Shown here one piece after another: positions 1 through 10,561 of a stretch of 64,000 nucleotides of DNA. The first letter of the stretch is position 1. Each line of letters starts with the position of its first letter. Location: assembly GCF_026319365.1 (NCBI RefSeq), contig NZ_JAPDMS010000001.1, positions 132,561-196,560 of the forward strand. Direction: 5' to 3'. The position numbers and the translations under genes are program-made. The notes under the pieces are model-generated. The model saw nothing but the letters and a program-made list of their open reading frames with translations. It made no database searches and was not told the DNA's origin. Source of the stretch: Methylophaga sp. OBS1 (GTDB lineage: Bacteria; Pseudomonadota; Gammaproteobacteria; Nitrosococcales; Methylophagaceae).

Positions 1-173
1 CGGATACCAAGCCTCTGGTGCCTAATGACACCACGGAAAACCGGGCTCAAAACCGCCGGGTAGAGATTATTGTCCTCAAATCAGCCGTTGAGGAGGAACT
101 GACTCGATCTATTGACGAACTGATGCAGGACCACGAATCCGTCGATAGTGAAATCAGCCCGCTATACCAATAA
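1..173 (+). CDS. OmpA-family peptidoglycan-binding protein, C-terminal end (partial)
   Basis: The frame beginning at base 3 is open to a TAA at 171-173 and encodes the last 56 residues of a protein that starts outside the window. The stretch NRAQNRRVEI is the typical end of an OmpA/MotB peptidoglycan-binding domain, whose conserved Asn and Arg residues contact diaminopimelate. About 35 mostly polar and acidic residues follow it. The protein could be a MotB-type stator subunit or an outer-membrane or lipoprotein OmpA homologue; the missing N-terminus would decide. It is followed after 12 bp by the yceI-like gene on the same strand. Confidence 0.75.
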   Translation, partial: DTKPLVPNDTTENRAQNRRVEIIVLKSAVEEELTRSIDELMQDHESVDSEISPLYQ

Positions 174-185
174 CAGGAGTAGATA

Positions 186-773
186 ATGAAATATCTTCAC
201 AGAACCGTTTATTTATTGAGTTTATTGCTGGCATCCACTATGGCTTCAGCGGCTTCCTGGCAGGTGGATAATGGCAAATCTCAACTCAGCTTTGTGTCGG
301 TCAAGAAAAATAATATTGCTGAGGTCCATCACTTTGACTGGATTGCAGGATCTGTCAGCGAGGCGGGTGACCTCGCGCTTGAGATCGATCTGACCAGCGT
401 CAATACCGGCATCGAAATCCGTGACTCGCGAATGAAAGAGTTTTTCTTTGAGGTCGATGCCTATCCAACAGCTGCTCTGCAGGCCAGGATCGACCCCGCC
501 ATGATTGCCGAGCTCGAAGCGGGACAATCAAACAATCTGACCGTGGATGCTGAACTGGATCTACACGGACAGAAACAAGCCGTGACAATGACGTTGCTGG
601 TCACCAAAGTCAGTGACAGTGAGCTGCTTGTCGTCTCCAATCAGCCGGTCATTCTCAATGTGGCTGATTACGACTTGGTCAAAGGCTTGGAAAAATTACG
701 TGAACTGGCCGGTCTGCCCAGCATCAGCCAGGCGGTTCCAGTCAGTTTTTATTTAACATTGAACGCGATGTAA
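186..773 (+). CDS. YceI-family periplasmic protein
   Basis: This 195-residue protein begins with a Sec signal peptide: basic MKYLHR, a hydrophobic core, and cleavage near Ala-Ser-Ala at residues 20-22. The mature part opens with [13 protein letters not shown] and contains the motif [10 protein letters not shown], both hallmarks of the YceI lipocalin-like beta-barrel. YceI proteins bind isoprenoid or other lipophilic molecules in the periplasm, and their exact role is usually unknown. A ribosome-binding site (AGGAG) precedes the ATG. The gene lies between an OmpA-type gene and leuD, so leuC is not next to leuD here. Confidence 0.85.
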   Translation: MKYLHRTVYLLSLLLASTMASAASWQVDNGKSQLSFVSVKKNNIAEVHHFDWIAGSVSEAGDLALEIDLTSVNTGIEIRDSRMKEFFFEVDAYPTAALQARIDPAMIAELEAGQSNNLTVDAELDLHGQKQAVTMTLLVTKVSDSELLVVSNQPVILNVADYDLVKGLEKLRELAGLPSISQAVPVSFYLTLNAM

Positions 774-792
774 AAGAGGTTTAATCCGCGTC

Positions 793-1431
793 ATGCAAAA
801 GTTTTCAGTTGAAACCGGCATTGTTATCCCTATGGACAGACCTAATGTGGATACCGATGCCATCATCCCCAAGCAGTTTTTAAAATCCATCAAACGTACC
901 GGCTTCGGTCCCAATCTGTTTGATGAATGGCGTTATCTGGATCATGGTGAACCAGGTCAGGACTGCAGTCAGCGGCCGATAAATCCCGACTTTGAGTTGA
1001 ATCAGCCGCGTTATAAAGGCGGTACCATCCTGCTGGCCCGGGAGAATTTTGGTTGTGGTTCCAGCCGTGAACATGCGGTCTGGGCCCTGGATGATTTTGG
1101 CATCCGTGTCATTATCGCGCCGAGCTTTGCTGATATTTTCTTCAGTAACACCAGCAAGAACGGCATTCTTGCTATCACGCTGGAAGAGGAGCTGATCAAC
1201 AAGCTGTTTGCTCAGGTTGAAGCCACGCCCGGTTACCAGCTCAAGGTTGATTTAGCGGCGCAGACGATTACACTGCCCGATGGTGAAGTTATCGAGTTCG
1301 AGATTGACAGCTTCAAAAAGCACTGTCTGCAGGAAGGACTCGATGATATTGGTCTGACGCTGCAGCACACCGCTGAGATCGAAGCCTACGAAGCCAAACG
1401 TAAGCAGGAAGCGCCCTGGCTGTTTTCCTGA
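793..1431 (+). CDS. leuD: 3-isopropylmalate dehydratase small subunit
   Basis: LeuD is the small subunit of isopropylmalate isomerase, which with the iron-sulfur subunit LeuC converts 2-isopropylmalate to 3-isopropylmalate in leucine synthesis. The 212-residue length is normal for bacterial LeuD. Visible motifs are the N-terminal [15 protein letters not shown] block and the swivelling-domain signature GCGSSREHA at about residues 87-95. leuB follows after 30 bp, so the two are probably cotranscribed. The large subunit leuC is not in the window; upstream genes are yceI and an OmpA-type gene rather than the usual leuC. Confidence 0.97.
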   Translation: MQKFSVETGIVIPMDRPNVDTDAIIPKQFLKSIKRTGFGPNLFDEWRYLDHGEPGQDCSQRPINPDFELNQPRYKGGTILLARENFGCGSSREHAVWALDDFGIRVIIAPSFADIFFSNTSKNGILAITLEEELINKLFAQVEATPGYQLKVDLAAQTITLPDGEVIEFEIDSFKKHCLQEGLDDIGLTLQHTAEIEAYEAKRKQEAPWLFS

Positions 1432-1461
1432 AACCAGATAGAGCAATTTAAAGAAAGTAAA

Positions 1462-2532
1462 ATGACAAAAAAAATAGCAGTTCTGCCCGGCGACGGGATT
1501 GGTCCTGAGATCGTTGCCGAAGCGGTCAAGGTATTGGAAAAACTCCGCACTGAAGGACTGGATATCAGTCTGGATTATGGGCTGGTTGGTGGTGCCGCCT
1601 ATGACGAGACAGGCACTCCGTTACCAGAAGCGACGCTGACCATGGCCAAAGAGGCGGATGCGATTCTGCTTGGTGCTGTGGGTGGCTACAAATGGGAGTC
1701 ACTCGATATCAGTGTCCGTCCGGAAAAAGGCTTGCTGGGTCTTCGCAGCGAACTCAACCTGTTTGCCAACCTGCGTCCTGCCATCCTGTATCCGCAACTG
1801 GCCGGGGCATCCACGCTTAAACCGGATGTCGTCGCCGGTCTGGATTTGATGATTGTGCGTGAGCTGACAGGCGGTATTTACTTCGGCCAGCCACGCGGTA
1901 TCCGTACGCTGGAAAATGGTGAAAAGCAGGGCTATAACACCCTGGTTTATCGTGAAAGCGAAATCCAGCGTATCGGTAAGGTCGCGTTTGATATCGCTGG
2001 TAAACGCCAGGGCCGTGTGTGCTCGGTGGATAAGGCAAATGTGCTGGAGTGCACGGAACTCTGGCGTGAAACTATGACAGAATTGGCGAAGGATTACCCC
2101 GCTGTCGAACTGAGTCACATGTACGTGGATAACGCGGCGATGCAACTGGTGCGGGCACCCAAGCAATTTGACGTGATGGTGACCACCAATATGTTCGGTG
2201 ACATTCTGTCTGACTGTGCCTCCATGCTGACGGGTTCTATCGGTATGCTGCCATCGGCATCACTGGATGAAAACAGTAAAGGGATGTACGAGCCGATTCA
2301 TGGCAGCGCCCCGGATATCGCGGGTCAGAATATGGCTAACCCGCTGGCAACCATTCTGTCAGCTGCTATGATGTTACGTTATACGCTCGATGAGGCCGTC
2401 ATGGCTGATCGAATCGAAAATGCTGTGAGCCAGGTGCTGGATAACGGTCTCAGAACGGCCGATATCTATTCAGAAGGCAGCACCCGAGTATCGACATCGG
2501 AAATGGGCGATGCGGTGGTCGCAGCACTTTAA
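1462..2532 (+). CDS. leuB: 3-isopropylmalate dehydrogenase
   Basis: LeuB oxidatively decarboxylates 3-isopropylmalate with NAD+ to 2-oxoisocaproate, the third step specific to leucine synthesis, in the cytoplasm. The 356-residue protein has the N-terminal GDGIGPEI nucleotide and substrate loop, the [12 protein letters not shown] segment, the metal-binding NMFGDILSD aspartates and the [12 protein letters not shown] signature near the C-terminus. Length and motif order are those of the standard enzyme. It sits between leuD and asd in the arrangement common to gammaproteobacteria. Confidence 0.98.
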   Translation: MTKKIAVLPGDGIGPEIVAEAVKVLEKLRTEGLDISLDYGLVGGAAYDETGTPLPEATLTMAKEADAILLGAVGGYKWESLDISVRPEKGLLGLRSELNLFANLRPAILYPQLAGASTLKPDVVAGLDLMIVRELTGGIYFGQPRGIRTLENGEKQGYNTLVYRESEIQRIGKVAFDIAGKRQGRVCSVDKANVLECTELWRETMTELAKDYPAVELSHMYVDNAAMQLVRAPKQFDVMVTTNMFGDILSDCASMLTGSIGMLPSASLDENSKGMYEPIHGSAPDIAGQNMANPLATILSAAMMLRYTLDEAVMADRIENAVSQVLDNGLRTADIYSEGSTRVSTSEMGDAVVAAL

Positions 2533-2553
2533 ACCCAAGACAAAAGGTGAAAT

Positions 2554-3576
2554 GTGAGTAAACAAGTTGATGTTGCAGTCGTAGGCGCCACCGGCGCTGT
2601 CGGTGAAACCATGCTGGAGATTCTGCACCAGCGTAATTTCCCGGTCGGTAAAGTCTATGCACTGGCCAGTGAGCGCAGTGCCGGCAGCAGAGTCAGTTTT
2701 GGTAACAAATCACTGGTCGTTGAAGACCTGGCGACATTTGATTTCTCCAAAGTTCAGGTCGGCCTGTTCTCGCCAGGTGCCAGCGTGTCTGCGGAATACG
2801 CACCGAAAGCGGCCGCTGCCGGATGTGTGGTGATTGATAACACCTCACAATTTCGTTACGACAAAGATATCCCCCTGGTCGTACCGGAAGTAAATCCGGA
2901 AGCCGTTGCAGACTACAAAAATCGCGGCATTATTGCTAATCCCAACTGCTCTACCATTCAGATGATGGTGGCACTGAAGCCGATTTATGATGCGGTTGGT
3001 ATCACCCGCGTTAATGTCTGCACCTATCAGGCAGTTTCAGGCTCGGGTAAGCCGGCGATGGACGAACTGGCCAAGCAGACAGCGGATTTGCTTAATGGTC
3101 GTCCGGTAGAATCCAGTGTTTATCCCAAGCAGATCGCCTTCAATGTGCTGCCGCAAATTGATGTGTTCCAGGATAACGGCTACACCAAAGAAGAAATGAA
3201 GATGGTGTGGGAGACCCGCAAGATCATGGGTGATGAGAATATTCTGGTGAACCCGACAGCAGTGCGTGTACCCGTTTTCTTTGGTCACTCGGAAGCGATT
3301 CATATCGAAACCCGTGACAAGATGACTGCTGAGCAGGCAACCGAATTGCTGAAGCAGTCTCCGGGCATTGTTGTGCTCGACGATCGTAATGATGGCGGCT
3401 ATCCCACCGCTGTGACGGAAGCCTCTGGTCATGATCCTGTCTATGTCGGCCGTATCCGTGAGGATATCTCTCATCCAAACGGTTTGAATTTGTGGGTAGT
3501 TGCGGATAATGTTCGTAAAGGCGCAGCACTGAACAGCGTACAAATTGCAGAAGTTCTGGTCGAAAACTACCTTTGA
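2554..3576 (+). CDS. asd: Aspartate-semialdehyde dehydrogenase
   Basis: Asd reduces beta-aspartyl phosphate with NADPH to aspartate semialdehyde, the branch point to lysine/diaminopimelate, threonine and methionine. The 340-residue protein begins with the Rossmann motif GATGAVGETML at residues 11-21. The catalytic cysteine is Cys132 in NPNCSTIQ, and FFGHSEAIHIET carries the substrate-binding histidine. The start is a GTG at 2554, preceded by AAAGGTG. Length and motifs match the Asd2-like form that lies next to leuB and fimV in pseudomonads and relatives. Confidence 0.96.
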   Translation: MSKQVDVAVVGATGAVGETMLEILHQRNFPVGKVYALASERSAGSRVSFGNKSLVVEDLATFDFSKVQVGLFSPGASVSAEYAPKAAAAGCVVIDNTSQFRYDKDIPLVVPEVNPEAVADYKNRGIIANPNCSTIQMMVALKPIYDAVGITRVNVCTYQAVSGSGKPAMDELAKQTADLLNGRPVESSVYPKQIAFNVLPQIDVFQDNGYTKEEMKMVWETRKIMGDENILVNPTAVRVPVFFGHSEAIHIETRDKMTAEQATELLKQSPGIVVLDDRNDGGYPTAVTEASGHDPVYVGRIREDISHPNGLNLWVVADNVRKGAALNSVQIAEVLVENYL

Positions 3577-3600
3577 TCAGCGCATAGGAAGGGTGAGGGG

Positions 3601-6183
3601 ATGACGATGAAGAAACAGGTTCTGGCCGGAATGGTGGCGGCTGCCACAATGGGTTTTTTCACGCCTCTCACCAGTCACGCTTTTGGCCTAGGTAAGATTG
3701 AGGTCATGTCGGCTTTGAATGAACCTTTCAAAGCTGAAATTGGCCTCACTGCACTGCAGCCGGATGAAAAGGATAACTTGCAGGTGAAAATGGCATCTGA
3801 TGCTGAATTCACCAAGGCAGGTCTGAATCGCAGCATCCTGCTGAGTCAAATGCAGTTCGACATCGTTGAGTCGAATGGCCGTGACAAGATTCTGATTACA
3901 TCCAAGCAGCCCATCAAAGAACCCTTCCTTGATTTTTTGATTACGGCCACAGCGGGGTCTGGCATTCTGCTCCGTGAGTACACGGTATTACTTGACCCGC
4001 CTGAATACGTGACACAAGCGGTTCGTGGCACTGAACGGCCCAGTGAACCGACAACACCATCGACTCAGACCTCGACTACGGATCGCTATCTGTCTCAAAA
4101 TACAGATAACAGTCCCGGTAGTTATGCGGTAAAACGAAGTGACACACTCTGGAATGTCGCAGCTAATACCCGACCGGATAACAGCATCACAGTGCATCAG
4201 ATGATGATGGCGCTGCTCAACGCCAATCCCAGGGCTTTCAAAAATCAGAATGTCAATGGTCTTCAAGCCGGTGTGACACTCCAGATTCCCCCGCGTAGTG
4301 AGATCACGGCAATGTCGCCCGCTGAGGCGAGAGCCGCCTTTACCGAACAGAATTCAGCCTGGAAGAACCGCAACCAACAGCCTGTCTCTTCTGCGCCTGC
4401 CGCTCAGGTAGCAACACAGTCTGAAGACCCGAACACCGAGGCTGATACTGCGTCGGCACAGACGCAAACTGACCAGACCGACAGTGAAGCGTCAACATCG
4501 AATGTTGATACTTCGGACGCAGCGTCATCAGATGGTCGTCTCAAGCTGGTTGCACCTGAAGATGCGGCGACATCAGAAGATGACGCCTCACCTAACGTGG
4601 CGGGCAATGAAGATATCAAAAAGTTAACTGAGCAATTAACACTGGCTCAAGAAACCATCGAAGCGCAAACTCAGGAAAACATCGATTTCAAACAGCGTAT
4701 GGATGCCATGGAAGAGCAACTCGAAACCATGCGTCGATTGATTTCACTGAAAGATGCTGATCTGGCCCGCTTACAGTCGATGCTTGAAGAAGAGGACCCG
4801 GCGCTTGCTGATCAGGCAGCCATGATAGTCGACTCTGAAGCGCCGTCAGCGCCATCAGCTGACTCTAATGACACTCCCGCTGAGACTGAACTTGAGGATC
4901 AGGAACCAGGCTCAGACACTGAAGATGAAACCGAACAGCCTTCACCGGTGCAAACAGCCGCAGATGAGGATGTCATCAGCACGACCGCACAAGCACTTAA
5001 TCTTGAAGCTGACGAGGTACATTCCACCATCGATCAGGTCAAGCAATTCCTCAATGACAACAAACTACCGGCTGCGTTGGGCCTGTTGTTGGTATTACTG
5101 CTGCTTTGGTTACTGGCGCGTCGCAACAACCGTGATGTGAGCTGGGATGAAGCGGTGAAAAAAATGGACAAAGGGGCTGATAATGAGGTCTCAGACACCA
5201 CGGTAGTCGCCCCGGTGACAGGTGACGACATCACTGATGCACCGCTATCGGAACAAGAGCATGAACAGGAAAAATCGGTTGCAGAACTGGTTGAACAAGC
5301 GGATATGTTCGTGGGGTATGCTGACTATGTACAGGCCAGGAACTCGCTGGAAGAAGCCAGAAATATTGAGCCTGATAACACGCTGGTAGCCTACAAATTA
5401 TTGTTTGTGTTGTATAAGCAGCAGCAGACAGAAGCGTTCATTTCACTGGCGGAAGACACGCCGTTCGATACGGAAAGCTTTGAATGGTCCGAAGTCAAAC
5501 AATGGGGACAGGAGTTGTCTCCGGCCCATTATCTGTTTGTCGAGCAGCAAACAGCCACTCAGGATGATGAAGTGAATACTGATGACAGTATGACCGACTT
5601 CGAGCCTGAGCCTGCGCCTGCGCAAACCGCCGCTGAAGATGAAGACAAGGACAATGATCACCTTGAGTTCAACCTGGCTGATGTTTCTGAGACTGGATCC
5701 GAATCTCAGTCTGAGCCCGAGCCCGAAACAGAAGCACAGGAAAGCACTGACAAACAGGTCGTGGATGATCTGGATGATGATTTGTTATCTTTCGATACCA
5801 ACTTCGGCTTCGATGACAAAGACGAACTGTCTGACAGCGAGCAGGATGATAGCGCTTCACTGAACCTGGATATCGCTGAAGAAGGGGAGCGTGAAGAGAC
5901 ATTATCCTTTGATGAGGATTTTGCCACGGAGACTGCCGAAGCAGAACAAGATCTGCCCGATGAAAATGATTTCACTGCATCTACGGAAGATGAGCCTGAC
6001 CTGGAGTTTGATATCGGTGATCTCGACGACATTGACGAGGCAGAGACCAAACTGGATTTGGCAGCGGCTTATGTTGATATGGGCGATCCGGAAGGGGCGC
6101 GCAGTATCCTGAATGAAGTACTGGCAGAAGGTAACGAAGAACAGAAGAATCGGGCTCAGGCATTGCTCAATTCCCTGTCTTAA
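3601..6183 (+). CDS. fimV: FimV-family polar hub / peptidoglycan-binding protein
   Basis: FimV proteins are inner-membrane landmark proteins that organise type IV pilus and polar assemblies. This 860-residue copy has a signal peptide (cleavage near residue 27), a FimV N-terminal domain (GLGKIEVMSALNEPF), and a LysM domain around residues 170-240 that contains YAVKRSDTLWNVA. A coiled coil (about 335-395) and a single membrane span near residue 490-505 (LPAALGLLLVLLLL) follow. A long, very acidic cytoplasmic region ends in a TPR-like FimV C-terminal domain (TKLDLAAAYVDMGDPEGA). The purine-rich GAGGGG abuts the ATG at 3601, so the in-frame ATG at 3607 is the better-spaced start. The asd-fimV-truA order is typical. 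Confidence 0.93.
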   Translation: MTMKKQVLAGMVAAATMGFFTPLTSHAFGLGKIEVMSALNEPFKAEIGLTALQPDEKDNLQVKMASDAEFTKAGLNRSILLSQMQFDIVESNGRDKILITSKQPIKEPFLDFLITATAGSGILLREYTVLLDPPEYVTQAVRGTERPSEPTTPSTQTSTTDRYLSQNTDNSPGSYAVKRSDTLWNVAANTRPDNSITVHQMMMALLNANPRAFKNQNVNGLQAGVTLQIPPRSEITAMSPAEARAAFTEQNSAWKNRNQQPVSSAPAAQVATQSEDPNTEADTASAQTQTDQTDSEASTSNVDTSDAASSDGRLKLVAPEDAATSEDDASPNVAGNEDIKKLTEQLTLAQETIEAQTQENIDFKQRMDAMEEQLETMRRLISLKDADLARLQSMLEEEDPALADQAAMIVDSEAPSAPSADSNDTPAETELEDQEPGSDTEDETEQPSPVQTAADEDVISTTAQALNLEADEVHSTIDQVKQFLNDNKLPAALGLLLVLLLLWLLARRNNRDVSWDEAVKKMDKGADNEVSDTTVVAPVTGDDITDAPLSEQEHEQEKSVAELVEQADMFVGYADYVQARNSLEEARNIEPDNTLVAYKLLFVLYKQQQTEAFISLAEDTPFDTESFEWSEVKQWGQELSPAHYLFVEQQTATQDDEVNTDDSMTDFEPEPAPAQTAAEDEDKDNDHLEFNLADVSETGSESQSEPEPETEAQESTDKQVVDDLDDDLLSFDTNFGFDDKDELSDSEQDDSASLNLDIAEEGEREETLSFDEDFATETAEAEQDLPDENDFTASTEDEPDLEFDIGDLDDIDEAETKLDLAAAYVDMGDPEGARSILNEVLAEGNEEQKNRAQALLNSLS

Positions 6184-6195
6184 AAGGGAGTGAAT

Positions 6196-6975
6196 GTGAG
6201 GATTGCGCTCGGCGTTGAATATGCCGGAACCCATTTTTGTGGCTGGCAGTACCAGCCGCATTCCCGCACTGTCCAGGACGAACTGCAAAAAGCGGTGTCG
6301 ACAGTCGCCAATCATCAGGTAGAAGTGTTCGCTGCCGGCAGAACAGACACCGGTGTTCACGCACTTAATCAAGTTGTTCACTTCGATACCGAGTCGGTTC
6401 GGGAGCAGCGTGGATGGCTTCTGGGTATTAATGCCAACCTGCCCAAAGATATATCTGTCAATTGGGTCAGGGAAGTTGACGATGACTTCAACGCCCGCTT
6501 TACAGCGATTAAGCGCAGTTATCGTTATCTGATTCTGAACCGGCTAAGTCGTTCAGCAGTGCATCACCAACGAATGTGGTGGCACCATCATCCACTGGAT
6601 ATCGGACGCATGCGTGCGGCCGCTGAGCAACTGGTTGGTCGTCATGACTTCTCATCCTTCCGAGCCAGCGAATGTCAGGCCAAAAGTCCAATCAAAACCC
6701 TGGATAAAATTGCTATCAGCAAGCAGGGTGATTGCATTGCTGTTGATGTCGAGGCACGCTCTTTTCTCCATCATATGGTGCGTAACCTGGTCGGTGTGAT
6801 TGTGTCGATTGGTGATGGCAGTAAGCCGGTCGAATGGGCGGGGGAAGTACTGAGAAGTGCTGACAGAAGTCGGGGCGGTGTTACTGCGCCGCCGGATGGC
6901 CTTTATCTGGTCGATGTTCGTTATCCATCAGAATATTCTTTACCAACAGTGTCGGGTTTTCCGGTGCTCTGGTAA
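6196..6975 (+). CDS. truA: tRNA pseudouridine(38-40) synthase
   Basis: TruA isomerises uridines 38-40 in the anticodon stem-loop of many tRNAs. The catalytic aspartate is in the motif GRTDTGVHA, about residue 51 from this start. Other family segments are YAGTHFCGWQ at the N-terminus and FLHHMVRNLVG towards the C-terminus. Two GTG codons could start it: 6190 lies inside the AGGGAG ribosome-binding sequence (6185-6190), while 6196 is correctly spaced, so 6196 is preferred; the difference is two residues. It follows fimV by about 12 bp. Confidence 0.95.
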   Translation: MRIALGVEYAGTHFCGWQYQPHSRTVQDELQKAVSTVANHQVEVFAAGRTDTGVHALNQVVHFDTESVREQRGWLLGINANLPKDISVNWVREVDDDFNARFTAIKRSYRYLILNRLSRSAVHHQRMWWHHHPLDIGRMRAAAEQLVGRHDFSSFRASECQAKSPIKTLDKIAISKQGDCIAVDVEARSFLHHMVRNLVGVIVSIGDGSKPVEWAGEVLRSADRSRGGVTAPPDGLYLVDVRYPSEYSLPTVSGFPVLW

Positions 6976-7011
6976 AGTATCACAACGATCAACGAGCGAT
7001 ATCAGAACGCA

Positions 7012-7626
7012 ATGAGAACCCGTGTCAAAATCTGCGGCATGACGCGTCGCCAAGATGCTGATTTTGCAGCCGAAAATGGCGCTGATGCGATAGGCTTGGT
7101 ATTTTACCCGTCCAGTCCCCGTGCGCTGACTGTTGCGCAGGCTCAGGAAGTCGTGGCTGGCATCGCCCCGTTTGTTTCGGTGGTCAGCTTGTTTGTGAAC
7201 CCGGAAGCAGAACTGGTTTCACAGTGTCTTGACGCATTACCCATTGATATAATCCAGTTTCATGGTGATGAAAGCCCGGCATTTTGTGAGCAATTCGCCA
7301 GGCCCTATATCAAGGCCATCCGAATGAAGCCGGGTATAGACCTGAAAAAAGCAACAGAGGCCCATCGCAAAGCCAGTGGCTTTTTGCTGGATGCCTATCA
7401 GCCCGGTGTGCCGGGCGGTACCGGTAAAACATTCGATTGGTCTCTAATCGCCGATATTGATAGGCCCGTTATTCTGGCCGGTGGCTTGAATGCTGACAAT
7501 GTTCGGCAGGCGATACAACAAGTGCGACCTTTCGCGGTAGACGTCAGTGGTGGCGTTGAGCGTGAAAAGGGGATAAAAAGTCATGAAAAGATGAGCGCTT
7601 TTATGAGAGAGGTAGCTAATGCTTGA
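7012..7626 (+). CDS. trpF: Phosphoribosylanthranilate isomerase
   Basis: TrpF performs the Amadori rearrangement of N-(5-phosphoribosyl)anthranilate in tryptophan synthesis. The 204-residue TIM barrel begins with VKICGMTR, which carries the catalytic Cys8. It shows [27 protein letters not shown] and VDVSGGVE with the catalytic aspartate, all in order. The last codons overlap trpB by 8 bp (ATG at 7619 within GCTAATGCTTGA), indicating translational coupling. The stand-alone trpF-trpB-trpA arrangement is usual for this lineage. Confidence 0.97.
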   Translation: MRTRVKICGMTRRQDADFAAENGADAIGLVFYPSSPRALTVAQAQEVVAGIAPFVSVVSLFVNPEAELVSQCLDALPIDIIQFHGDESPAFCEQFARPYIKAIRMKPGIDLKKATEAHRKASGFLLDAYQPGVPGGTGKTFDWSLIADIDRPVILAGGLNADNVRQAIQQVRPFAVDVSGGVEREKGIKSHEKMSAFMREVANA

Positions 7627-8839
7627 GCAGCATATCCACGATTACTTTAAAAACTTCCCGGACTCACGAGGACACTTCGGCCCTTATGGTGGTCGTTTTG
7701 TAGGTGAAACCCTGATGGGAGCCATCTATGAGTTGGAACAGGCTTATCAGCAATATCGCGATGATCCTGATTTTCTGGCCGAAATGGACAAGGATCTCAG
7801 TACTTTTGTCGGCCGTCCTTCACCTCTCTATCTGGCGGAAAACTGGTCTCAGAAACTCGGCGGGGCGCAAATCTATCTCAAGCGTGAAGACCTGAATCAT
7901 ACCGGCGCGCACAAAGTAAATAACACCATTGGTCAGGCATTGCTGGCCAAACGCATGGGTAAGAACCGTATCATTGCTGAAACCGGTGCCGGTCAGCACG
8001 GTGTTGCCACGGCCACAGTCGCTGCACGGCTGGGTATGGAATGTGTTGTTTACATGGGTGCTGAAGACGTTGAGCGTCAGGCACAGAATGTCTACCGGAT
8101 GAAATTGCTGGGGGCGCAGGTGGTGCCGGTCGAGTCAGGCTCACGTACGCTGAAAGACGCACTGAATGAAGCACTCCGCGACTGGGTCACCAATGTCGAC
8201 GATACGTTCTACATTATCGGCACTGTAGCCGGGCCTCATCCTTATCCCGCCATGGTGCGTGATTTCCAGTCCGTCATTGGTCGCGAAACCAGACAACAGG
8301 TCATGGAGAAAACCGGAAAGTTACCTGACGCGCTGTTAGCGTGTATCGGTGGCGGTTCAAACGCCATTGGTTTGTTCTATCCCTTCATTGAAGACGAGTC
8401 AGTAGCGATGTACGGTGTCGAGGGGGCTGGGCACGGTATTGAAACCGGTCAGCATTCAGCGCCGCTGAGCGCCGGTGTCCCCGGGGTGTTACACGGTAAC
8501 CGTACCTATCTTATGCAGGATGAGAATGGTGAAATCATCGAGACTCACTCGATTTCAGCCGGTCTTGATTATCCGGGTGTCGGCCCTGAACACGCCTGGT
8601 TGAAAGATATCGGTCGTGCCAATTATGTCTCTGTAACCGATGATGAAGCGCTAGCAGCATTTCATGAGTTAACGCGTACCGAAGGCATTATTCCGGCGTT
8701 GGAATCCAGTCACGCACTGGCTTATGCCAGTAAACTGGCCCCAACCATGACCTCGGATCAGACGCTTGTCATCAACCTGTCGGGTCGCGGTGATAAAGAC
8801 ATGCATACCGTTGCAGCCATGGCTGGTTTGAATTTCTAA
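7619..8839 (+). CDS. trpB: Tryptophan synthase beta chain
   Basis: TrpB condenses indole, channelled from TrpA, with serine using pyridoxal phosphate. The 406-residue protein has the N-terminal [13 protein letters not shown] signature and the PLP-binding Lys99 in HTGAHKVNN. The phosphate-binding glycine loop [10 protein letters not shown] and the C-terminal LSGRGDKD follow. Its start overlaps trpF, and trpA follows after 10 bp. Everything seen is standard for a functional TrpB. Confidence 0.98.
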   Translation: MLEQHIHDYFKNFPDSRGHFGPYGGRFVGETLMGAIYELEQAYQQYRDDPDFLAEMDKDLSTFVGRPSPLYLAENWSQKLGGAQIYLKREDLNHTGAHKVNNTIGQALLAKRMGKNRIIAETGAGQHGVATATVAARLGMECVVYMGAEDVERQAQNVYRMKLLGAQVVPVESGSRTLKDALNEALRDWVTNVDDTFYIIGTVAGPHPYPAMVRDFQSVIGRETRQQVMEKTGKLPDALLACIGGGSNAIGLFYPFIEDESVAMYGVEGAGHGIETGQHSAPLSAGVPGVLHGNRTYLMQDENGEIIETHSISAGLDYPGVGPEHAWLKDIGRANYVSVTDDEALAAFHELTRTEGIIPALESSHALAYASKLAPTMTSDQTLVINLSGRGDKDMHTVAAMAGLNF

Positions 8840-8849
8840 GGGAGTCACA

Positions 8850-9671
8850 ATGAGTCGCATTAGCCAATGTTTCGAAAGTTTAAAAGCCGATGGTCAGACT
8901 GCCCTGATCCCTTATGTCACAGCGGGTGATCCTGAACCCTGGGTCACTGTGCCGCTGTTGCATGCGCTGGTTGATGCCGGTGCTGATATCATCGAGCTCG
9001 GTATTCCATTCTCAGATCCCATGTGTGATGGACCGGTCATTCAAAAAGCCTGTGAGCGCGCGCTTAAAAACGATGTCAGCATCAGACATGTGCTGAAAAT
9101 GGTTAAGCAGTTCCGCGAAAAGAATAAAGAAACCCCAATCGTGTTAATGGGATATGCCAACCCGATCGAGGCCATGGGCTATCATAATTTTGCTGAACTG
9201 GCCAAAGACGCCGGTGTTGATGGGGTGTTGACAGTGGATGTGCCACCGGAAGAATCTGATGAGTTTCGTCAGACCATGGATGAGCATGACATTGATACTA
9301 TTTATCTGGTCGCGCCGACCACGTCTCCCGAACGCATGGCAACGATTGCCAGCTTCGCCCGCGGCTTTATTTACTACGTCTCAATCAAAGGGATTACCGG
9401 CGCTGCCGCCCTTGATGTGAGTGAAGTCTCGCAAAAGCTGTCACTGCTGCGTGAAAAAACCTCACTGCCATTAGGTGTCGGTTTTGGTATCCGTGATGGT
9501 AAATCCGCTGCTGCTGTATCGGAAATCGCTGACGCCGTCGTCGTCGGCTCAACTCTGGTTCGCTGCATCGAAGAGCATGCTGATAAACTGGATGAATTAC
9601 CCGCTGCTGTCGCCGGTTTACTGGCTGAAATGCGTCATGCGATTAACGCCCGTGACCTGGCCAGTGCCTGA
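8850..9671 (+). CDS. trpA: Tryptophan synthase alpha chain
   Basis: TrpA cleaves indole-3-glycerol phosphate to indole and glyceraldehyde 3-phosphate within the alpha2-beta2 complex. The 273-residue TIM barrel carries catalytic Glu49 (IIELGIPFSDP) and Asp60 (CDGPVIQ). Family segments PYVTAGDP, VDVPPEE and GVGFGIRDG are also visible. A ribosome-binding site (AAGGGAG) precedes the ATG. accD follows after 18 bp, a linkage that is common in gammaproteobacteria. Confidence 0.97.
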   Translation: MSRISQCFESLKADGQTALIPYVTAGDPEPWVTVPLLHALVDAGADIIELGIPFSDPMCDGPVIQKACERALKNDVSIRHVLKMVKQFREKNKETPIVLMGYANPIEAMGYHNFAELAKDAGVDGVLTVDVPPEESDEFRQTMDEHDIDTIYLVAPTTSPERMATIASFARGFIYYVSIKGITGAAALDVSEVSQKLSLLREKTSLPLGVGFGIRDGKSAAAVSEIADAVVVGSTLVRCIEEHADKLDELPAAVAGLLAEMRHAINARDLASA

Positions 9672-9689
9672 TTGCAAATTTAAGGTGAA

Positions 9690-10550
9690 ATGATGAGTTG
9701 GTTTGAGAGATTACTTCCGTCCAAGATCCGCACTACGGCTCGCAGTCGCTCAGTGCCTGAAGGCGTCTGGTGTAAATGCCCAAGCTGTGACAGCGTACTC
9801 TATCGTGCTGAACTGGAACGCAACCTGATGGTTTGCCCAAAGTGCGAACATCATCAGCGTATCGGTGCCAGAGCCCGTCTGGAAAGTTTTCTGGATGAAG
9901 ATGAACGAAAAGAAATTGCACCTGACGTCAAACCTATCGATACATTACGTTTTAAAGATAGCAAACGCTATCGTGATCGCATCAGCCAGGCACAGAAAAA
10001 TACCGGTGAAAATGATGCGCTGATCGCGATGCAGGGAAAAATTAACAATCTGCCGGTCGTTGCCGTCGCCTTTGACTTCAGTTTTATGGGCGGTTCCATG
10101 GGGTCTGTTGTCGGCGAGAAATTTGTTCGCGCCGCCCAGGAAGCGCTGAAGCATCATATCCCCCTGATTTGCTTTTCTGCCAGTGGCGGTGCCCGCATGC
10201 AGGAGGGCTTGTTCTCTCTGATGCAAATGGCGAAAACCAGTGCCATCCTGACCCAGTTGAGCGATGCCGGGATTCCTTTCATTTCGGTAATGACAGATCC
10301 AACTATGGGCGGGGTCTCTGCCAGTCTAGCCATGCTGGGCGACATCAATGTAGCTGAACCCAAAGCGCTGATCGGCTTTGCCGGTCCCCGCGTGATTGAA
10401 CAGACTGTCCGTGAGACTTTGCCCGAAGGTTTTCAGCGCGCAGAATTCCTGCTCGAGCATGGGGCGATAGATATGATTGTGGATCGCCGTGATATGCGTG
10501 ACCGGCTCAGCAATGTGCTGACTTTGCTGCAGAAACGCGCTGCGGTCTGA
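9690..10550 (+). CDS. accD: Acetyl-CoA carboxylase carboxyltransferase subunit beta
   Basis: AccD with AccA forms the carboxyltransferase that moves CO2 from biotin to acetyl-CoA, giving malonyl-CoA for fatty acid synthesis. The 286-residue protein opens with a C4 zinc ribbon (Cys30, Cys33, Cys49, Cys52, in KCPSCD and VCPKCEHH). It continues with the crotonase-like carboxyltransferase fold, including [12 protein letters not shown] and [10 protein letters not shown]. The length is normal. Two adjacent ATG codons (9690, 9693) are possible starts. Confidence 0.98.
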   Translation: MMSWFERLLPSKIRTTARSRSVPEGVWCKCPSCDSVLYRAELERNLMVCPKCEHHQRIGARARLESFLDEDERKEIAPDVKPIDTLRFKDSKRYRDRISQAQKNTGENDALIAMQGKINNLPVVAVAFDFSFMGGSMGSVVGEKFVRAAQEALKHHIPLICFSASGGARMQEGLFSLMQMAKTSAILTQLSDAGIPFISVMTDPTMGGVSASLAMLGDINVAEPKALIGFAGPRVIEQTVRETLPEGFQRAEFLLEHGAIDMIVDRRDMRDRLSNVLTLLQKRAAV

Positions 10551-10561
10551 TAAGGACACCA

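Noticed and set aside
5706..6050. Serine-rich minus-strand frame of 114 codons inside fimV
   Set aside because: It is a shadow of the Asp/Glu-rich fimV region, whose complement reads as serine codons.
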